Shown here piece after piece: positions 60,139 through 64,000 of a stretch of DNA of 64,000 nucleotides. The position numbers and the translations under genes were made by a program. The notes beneath the pieces were generated by a model, which was not told where the DNA came from, did not search any database, and was given only the letters and a program-made list of their open reading frames with translations. Source of the DNA: Streptococcus azizii (GTDB lineage: Bacteria > Bacillota > Bacilli > Lactobacillales > Streptococcaceae); NCBI RefSeq assembly GCF_001984715.1, contig NZ_MSPR01000003.1, positions 62,001-126,000 of the forward strand, read 5' to 3'. Each line of letters starts with the position of its first letter. Positions within the stretch are counted from its first letter, which is position 1.

Positions 60139-61485
60139 ATGTCTAGAAAATTGATTACAATTCACCAAGTGAAGGATTATGTCGGTCAAGAAGTGACCAT
60201 TGGGGCCTGGGTAGCTAATAAATCCGGCAAGGGCAAGCTAGCTTTCTTACAGCTTCGCGATGGAACAGCCTTTTTTCAGGCAGTTGCCTTTAAGCCCAAT
60301 TTCATCGAAACCTTTGGCGAGGAAGAGGGAGGAGTCAAATTTGACACCATTAAAAAGCTCAGTCAAGAAACATCTGTTTTTGTGACAGGGATTGTCAAAG
60401 CAGATGAGCGCTCTAAATTTGGCTATGAGTTGGATGTGACAGACCTAGAAGTAATCGGTCACTCTCAGGATTATCCGATTACACCGAAGGAACACGGGAC
60501 GGACTTCCTTATGGACAATCGTCACCTCTGGTTGCGCTCACGTAAGCAGGTCGCTATTCAACAGATTCGGAATGCCATTATCTATGCCACCTATGAATTT
60601 TTTGACCAACAGGGTTTCATCAAGTTTGATAGCCCGATTCTGTCTGGAAATGCAGCCGAAGATTCAACAGAACTCTTTGAAACAGATTATTTTGGAACCC
60701 CTGCCTACTTGAGTCAATCCGGTCAGCTGTACTTAGAAGCAGGAGCTATGGCACTTGGTCGCGTCTTTGACTTTGGCCCAGTATTTCGTGCGGAAAAATC
60801 CAAAACCCGCCGTCATTTAACCGAGTTTTGGATGATGGACGCTGAGTATTCTTTCTTAACCCATGAAGAATCGCTTGACTTACAAGAAGCCTATGTCAAG
60901 GCTTTGATTCAAGGTGTGTTAGACCGAGCGCCACAAGCTCTTGAAACCTTGGAGCGCGACACAGAACTGTTGAAGAGATATATCGCAGAACCTTTCAAGC
61001 GTGTCTCCTATGACGATGCCATCAGCCTTCTTCAAAAGCACGAAGCGGATGAAGACACGGATTACGAGCATTTGGAACACGGCGATGACTTCGGTTCTCC
61101 TCATGAGACATGGATTTCAAACTACTTCGGTGTGCCGACCTTTGTTATCAACTATCCAGCTAGCTTCAAGGCCTTTTATATGAAGCCAGTTCCAGGAAAT
61201 TCAGACCGTGTCCTATGTGCGGATCTCCTCGCACCAGAAGGCTATGGAGAAATCATTGGTGGCTCTGTCCGTGAGGATGACTACGATGCTCTTGTCGCTA
61301 AGATGGAGGCCCTTGGAATGGACAAGTCAGAGTACGAATTTTACCTTGACCTCCGTAAATATGGTTCTGTTCCCCATGCAGGATTTGGTATTGGTATTGA
61401 ACGGATGGTGACCTTTGTTGCAGGTACCAAGCACATTCGAGAAGCTATCCCATTCCCAAGGATGCTACATCGTATCAAACCTTAA
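60139..61485 (+). CDS. asnS: Asparaginyl-tRNA synthetase
   Basis: 448 residues from ATG 60139; the frame is open 32 codons further but that part belongs to the VOC remnant. OB-fold N-terminus (about 5-105: [20 protein letters not shown]), class II core with motif 2 [19 protein letters not shown] (about 216-234), and motif 3 [15 protein letters not shown] (about 415-429). The [10 protein letters not shown] variant is typical of AsnRS. Weak ribosome site AGAAAAGAG. Ends at the terminator at 61526. Confidence 0.97.
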   Translation: MSRKLITIHQVKDYVGQEVTIGAWVANKSGKGKLAFLQLRDGTAFFQAVAFKPNFIETFGEEEGGVKFDTIKKLSQETSVFVTGIVKADERSKFGYELDVTDLEVIGHSQDYPITPKEHGTDFLMDNRHLWLRSRKQVAIQQIRNAIIYATYEFFDQQGFIKFDSPILSGNAAEDSTELFETDYFGTPAYLSQSGQLYLEAGAMALGRVFDFGPVFRAEKSKTRRHLTEFWMMDAEYSFLTHEESLDLQEAYVKALIQGVLDRAPQALETLERDTELLKRYIAEPFKRVSYDDAISLLQKHEADEDTDYEHLEHGDDFGSPHETWISNYFGVPTFVINYPASFKAFYMKPVPGNSDRVLCADLLAPEGYGEIIGGSVREDDYDALVAKMEALGMDKSEYEFYLDLRKYGSVPHAGFGIGIERMVTFVAGTKHIREAIPFPRMLHRIKP

Positions 61486-61525
61486 ACTGCTTAGGGCAAA
61501 GATTTGTCAAGATAACACTAAAAAT

Positions 61526-61576
61526 GAACAAAGATGGATGGGTGAAGAACAGACATCCAGTCTTTGTTCGTTTTTT
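61526..61576 (+). terminator. asnS terminator
   Basis: GAACAAAGATGGATG (61526-61540) pairs with CATCCAGTCTTTGTTC (61554-61569, one bulge) followed by six Ts. Confidence 0.92.
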
Positions 61577-61599
61577 ATCTGTTTTATGGACAGAGAGTT

Positions 61600-61850
61600 G
61601 GTGCCAACATCCTATCTTCTTTAAAAATCAATAGGATAATTGGTTAATAGCTTCTTGGGGATAGAAATAGTCAGGGAAGTAAAATAATCCAGTGGAGTGA
61701 AGCGGTTCGGGGAACTATTTCTACTGGTCACCTAGAAACAAGAAAGTGGTCATAGAAGCCCTAAGTTGAGCATTAAAAATAAGGAACAGTTGTCCATGAG
61801 CGAACGATTAGAAAGTCAGAAGGTCGCCTGCAAGTCTAGCTACTCCCTAT
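61600..61850. repeat. Repeat remnants before ridA
   Basis: Contains the terminal module TCTTTAAAAATCAATAGGAT (61615-61634), 'GGTTCGGGGAACTATTTC', CACCTAGAAACAAGAAAGTGG and fragments as near 56360. No gene is supported. A TATAAT (61865-61870) begins the ridA promoter. Confidence 0.65.
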
Positions 61851-61895
61851 TCCTAAAAATGTGCTATAATAAATAAAAATGAAAGAGGTATGAGT

Positions 61896-62276
61896 ATGAG
61901 AACCATTCACACAGAGAAAGCCCCAGCGGCAATCGGTCCTTATGTCCAAGGAAAAATTGTTGGAAATTTATTATTTGCATCAGGTCAGATCCCCCTGTCT
62001 CCGGAAACTGGAGAGATTGTCGGGATAACGATTGAAGAGCAAACTGAGCAAGTTTTGGCTAATATCCGAGCGATTTTGAGGGAAGCTGGCACCGATTTTG
62101 ACCATGTGGTCAAAACAACATGTTTCTTGAGCGATATGAACGACTTTGTAGCTTTTAATGAAGTCTATAAAACAGCGTTTACAGCGGAATTTCCGGCTAG
62201 GTCAGCAGTTGAAGTAGCTCGTTTGCCACGCGATGTGAAAGTTGAAATAGAAGTGATTGCAGTAGTAGAAAGCTAG
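61896..62276 (+). CDS. ridA: RidA family enamine/imine deaminase
   Basis: 126 residues from ATG 61896; the ATG at 61890 is too close to the ribosome site AGAGGT, which fits the second ATG. RidA signature pieces: [11 protein letters not shown] (about 8-18), [13 protein letters not shown] (about 27-39), [14 protein letters not shown] (about 74-87), [12 protein letters not shown] (about 103-114; active-site Arg) and a final IEVIAV. Removes reactive enamine intermediates made by PLP enzymes. 11 bp before rapZ. Confidence 0.95.
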   Translation: MRTIHTEKAPAAIGPYVQGKIVGNLLFASGQIPLSPETGEIVGITIEEQTEQVLANIRAILREAGTDFDHVVKTTCFLSDMNDFVAFNEVYKTAFTAEFPARSAVEVARLPRDVKVEIEVIAVVES

Positions 62277-62287
62277 AGAGGGAAGCG

Positions 62288-63175
62288 ATGTCTGGAAAAA
62301 TTCATCTTGTGATTGTTACAGGAATGTCAGGTGCTGGAAAGACCGTCGCTATCCAGTCTTTTGAAGACTTGGGATATTTTACAGTTGACAACATGCCACC
62401 AGCCCTCTTACCTAAATTTTTAGAATTGATTCGCTACAGTCAAGACAATGATAAGGTGGCGCTTGTTGTTGATATGCGTAGTCGTTCCTTTTTTGCAGAA
62501 ATTCGGCAGGTTTTAGATGAAATAGAAGCAGCCGACGATGTGGACTTTAAAATTCTCTTTTTGGATGCAACCGATAGTGAATTAGTGGCTCGCTATAAAG
62601 AAACTCGGCGCTCGCACCCACTGGCGGCAGATGGACGAGTTCTTGACGGAATCCAGCTAGAAAGAGAATTGCTTGCTCCACTCAAAAATATGAGTCAAAA
62701 TGTGATCGATACGACGGAGCTGACGCCCCGCAATCTCCGTAAGGAAATTTCAGACCAGTTTGCTAGCTTGACAAACCAGACCTCTTTCAGGGTGGAAGTG
62801 ATTTCGTTTGGTTTTAAATATGGCCTGCCACTTGATGCGGACTTGGTCTTTGATGTGCGTTTTTTGCCCAATCCCTATTACCAACTTGAATTGCGAAACT
62901 TGACAGGCCTGGATGATCCAGTGTTCAGTTATGTCATGGAGCATGAGGAATCCGAGGCCTTCTATGGTCATTTGTTAGACTTGATTGAGCCGATTTTACC
63001 AGGCTATCAAAAGGAGGGCAAGTCTGTCTTAACCATTGCAGTTGGTTGTACAGGTGGTCAGCACCGTAGCGTAGCTTTTGCCAAGCGCCTCGCTGATGAT
63101 TTGGAAACAGGATGGACGGTCAATCTTAGCCATCGGGATAAAGATAGACGAAAGGAGACGGTCAATCGTTCATGA
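62288..63175 (+). CDS. rapZ: RNase adapter / nucleotide-binding protein RapZ (YvcJ)
   Basis: 295 residues. Walker A GMSGAGKT (about 11-18), [11 protein letters not shown] (about 30-40), DMRSR (about 61-65), then the C-terminal domain with SFGFKYGLP (about 174-182), DVRFLPNPY and the [10 protein letters not shown] motif (about 257-266). In Bacillus YvcJ hydrolyses GTP; in E. coli RapZ senses glucosamine-6-phosphate. The rapZ-glmR-whiA order that begins here is the standard Firmicute cluster. Ribosome site GAGGGAAG; overlaps glmR by 4 bp. Confidence 0.97.
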   Translation: MSGKIHLVIVTGMSGAGKTVAIQSFEDLGYFTVDNMPPALLPKFLELIRYSQDNDKVALVVDMRSRSFFAEIRQVLDEIEAADDVDFKILFLDATDSELVARYKETRRSHPLAADGRVLDGIQLERELLAPLKNMSQNVIDTTELTPRNLRKEISDQFASLTNQTSFRVEVISFGFKYGLPLDADLVFDVRFLPNPYYQLELRNLTGLDDPVFSYVMEHEESEAFYGHLLDLIEPILPGYQKEGKSVLTIAVGCTGGQHRSVAFAKRLADDLETGWTVNLSHRDKDRRKETVNRS

Positions 63176-64000
63176 GAAAACCTAAAATTGCCGTCATTGG
63201 CGGTGGCACAGGCATTCCTGTTATTCTCAAGAGCTTGCGTGACAAGGATGTAGATATTACTGCTATCGTGACGGTGGCAGATGATGGCGGATCGTCAGGG
63301 GAAATCCGTCAGGCCTTGCAGATGACACCGCCGGGTGATTTACGCAATGTCCTACTAGCCATGTCTGATATGCCCAAGCTCTATGAGCGCATCTTTCAGT
63401 ACCGTTTTGCAGAGACCGATGGCGCGTTGGCAGGTCATCCTTTGGGTAATCTGATTATAGCAGGCATTTCTGAGATGCAGGGGTCGACCTATCACGCTAT
63501 GCAACTCTTATCTAAGTTTTTTCATACAACTGGAAAAATTTATCCTTCAAGTGAGAATGCCTTAACCCTCCACGCTGTGTTTACAGACGGCCATGAGGTG
63601 GTTGGTGAAAGCAAGATCGCAGGCTACAAGGGTATGGTTGATCACGTTTACGTGACAAATTCCTATAATCAAGATGAACCAACAGCCAGTCGGAAGGTGG
63701 TGGAGAGTATCTTGGAAAGTGATATGATTGTCCTTGGCCCAGGTTCTCTCTTTACCTCTATTTTACCCAATCTCATGATTTCAGAAATCGGTCAGGCCTT
63801 GAAAGATACCAAGGCGGATGTAACCTATGTCTGCAATATCATGACGCAGAGAGGGGAAACTGAATTTTTCAGTGATGCAGATCATGTGCGAGTCTTGAAC
63901 AAGCATCTAGGACAACCATTTATTGATACGGTTCTGGTCAATATCGAACCTGTTCCTCAAGAATATATGAACACCCATCAGTTCGACGAATATTTGGTTC
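63172..64000 (+). CDS. yvcK: Gluconeogenesis factor YvcK/GlmR (partial, runs off the window)
   Basis: Open from ATG 63172 (ATGA overlap with rapZ) to the window end; 276 residues visible of about 325. CofD-like fold: [18 protein letters not shown] (about 4-21), [12 protein letters not shown] (about 37-48), PGDLRNVL (about 56-63), GHPLGNLI (about 86-93) and [13 protein letters not shown] (about 187-199). GlmR binds UDP-GlcNAc and stimulates GlmS, steering carbon into wall precursors; whiA is expected next. The 3' end is outside the window. Confidence 0.96.
   Translation, partial: MRKPKIAVIGGGTGIPVILKSLRDKDVDITAIVTVADDGGSSGEIRQALQMTPPGDLRNVLLAMSDMPKLYERIFQYRFAETDGALAGHPLGNLIIAGISEMQGSTYHAMQLLSKFFHTTGKIYPSSENALTLHAVFTDGHEVVGESKIAGYKGMVDHVYVTNSYNQDEPTASRKVVESILESDMIVLGPGSLFTSILPNLMISEIGQALKDTKADVTYVCNIMTQRGETEFFSDADHVRVLNKHLGQPFIDTVLVNIEPVPQEYMNTHQFDEYLV

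Overview
This 64 kb window looks like chromosomal DNA of a low-GC Firmicute of the genus Streptococcus. Support: FemX-type MurM/MurN pair, the ftsW-ppc-tuf-tpiA order, FtsE-FtsX directly after a frameshifted prfB, a TPP-riboswitch-controlled thiT, a yybP-ykoY riboswitch in front of an MgtA-type P-ATPase, and a ssDNA-binding YdbC/PC4 gene with a competence-like promoter box. The dense modular intergenic repeats resemble those of the S. suis group, but the species cannot be fixed from the sequence alone. No rRNA, tRNA, CRISPR array, prophage or intact insertion sequence was found; this is core chromosome with many small repeats.

Layout. 0-6.2 kb: two U32 (TrhP-like) genes, a small hypothetical, ydbC, bioY with a BirA operator, over 1 kb of repeats, and gor. 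6.3-9.4 kb: a MacAB-like efflux operon with an operator-like palindrome in its promoter. 9.7-13.8 kb: ECF S-component plus DUF4430 lipoprotein, a GH25 muramidase, riboswitch-thiT, DUF368 and ybaK. 14.2-25.4 kb: lysS, ftsW, ppc, tuf, tpiA and a large secreted modular GH25 lysozyme. 25.9-30.5 kb (minus): four-gene HD phosphohydrolase / HAD / murM / murN operon. 30.6-34.8 kb: TSUP permease, DUF1934, Mn riboswitch and P-type ATPase. 35.2-41.4 kb: two TM2 proteins (one with seven 24-aa tandem repeats), VanZ-like, queG, prfB with its programmed frameshift, ftsE-ftsX. 41.9-48.4 kb: metallo-hydrolase, DnaQ-DinG, proBAC. 48.7-57.9 kb: small regulators and accessory genes (short TetR, DegV, degenerate rhodanese, GNAT, a MocR-type regulator lacking its PLP lysine, hemolysin III with DUF1836, DUF4300 lipoprotein, YaaA, flavin reductase with MarR). 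58-64 kb: ypmB-like / aspartate aminotransferase / asnS, interrupted by a dead VOC gene, then ridA-rapZ-glmR running off the window.

Themes. Cell-wall growth and remodelling recur (ftsW, ftsEX, murMN, two GH25 enzymes, rapZ-glmR). Regulation is readable in DNA: BirA box, TPP and Mn2+ riboswitches, RF2 frameshift, several palindromic operators, a cin-box-like site. About eight genes have a start codon 6-9 nt after a good -10 box and no real Shine-Dalgarno, predicting leaderless mRNAs. Intergenic regions are populated by mosaic repeats with TA-flanked inverted ends and hairpins carrying compensatory changes. The best novelty candidates are the TM2 tandem-repeat protein, a structured RNA-like element near 14.0 kb, the mosaic repeat family, and the regulators/enzymes missing key residues.
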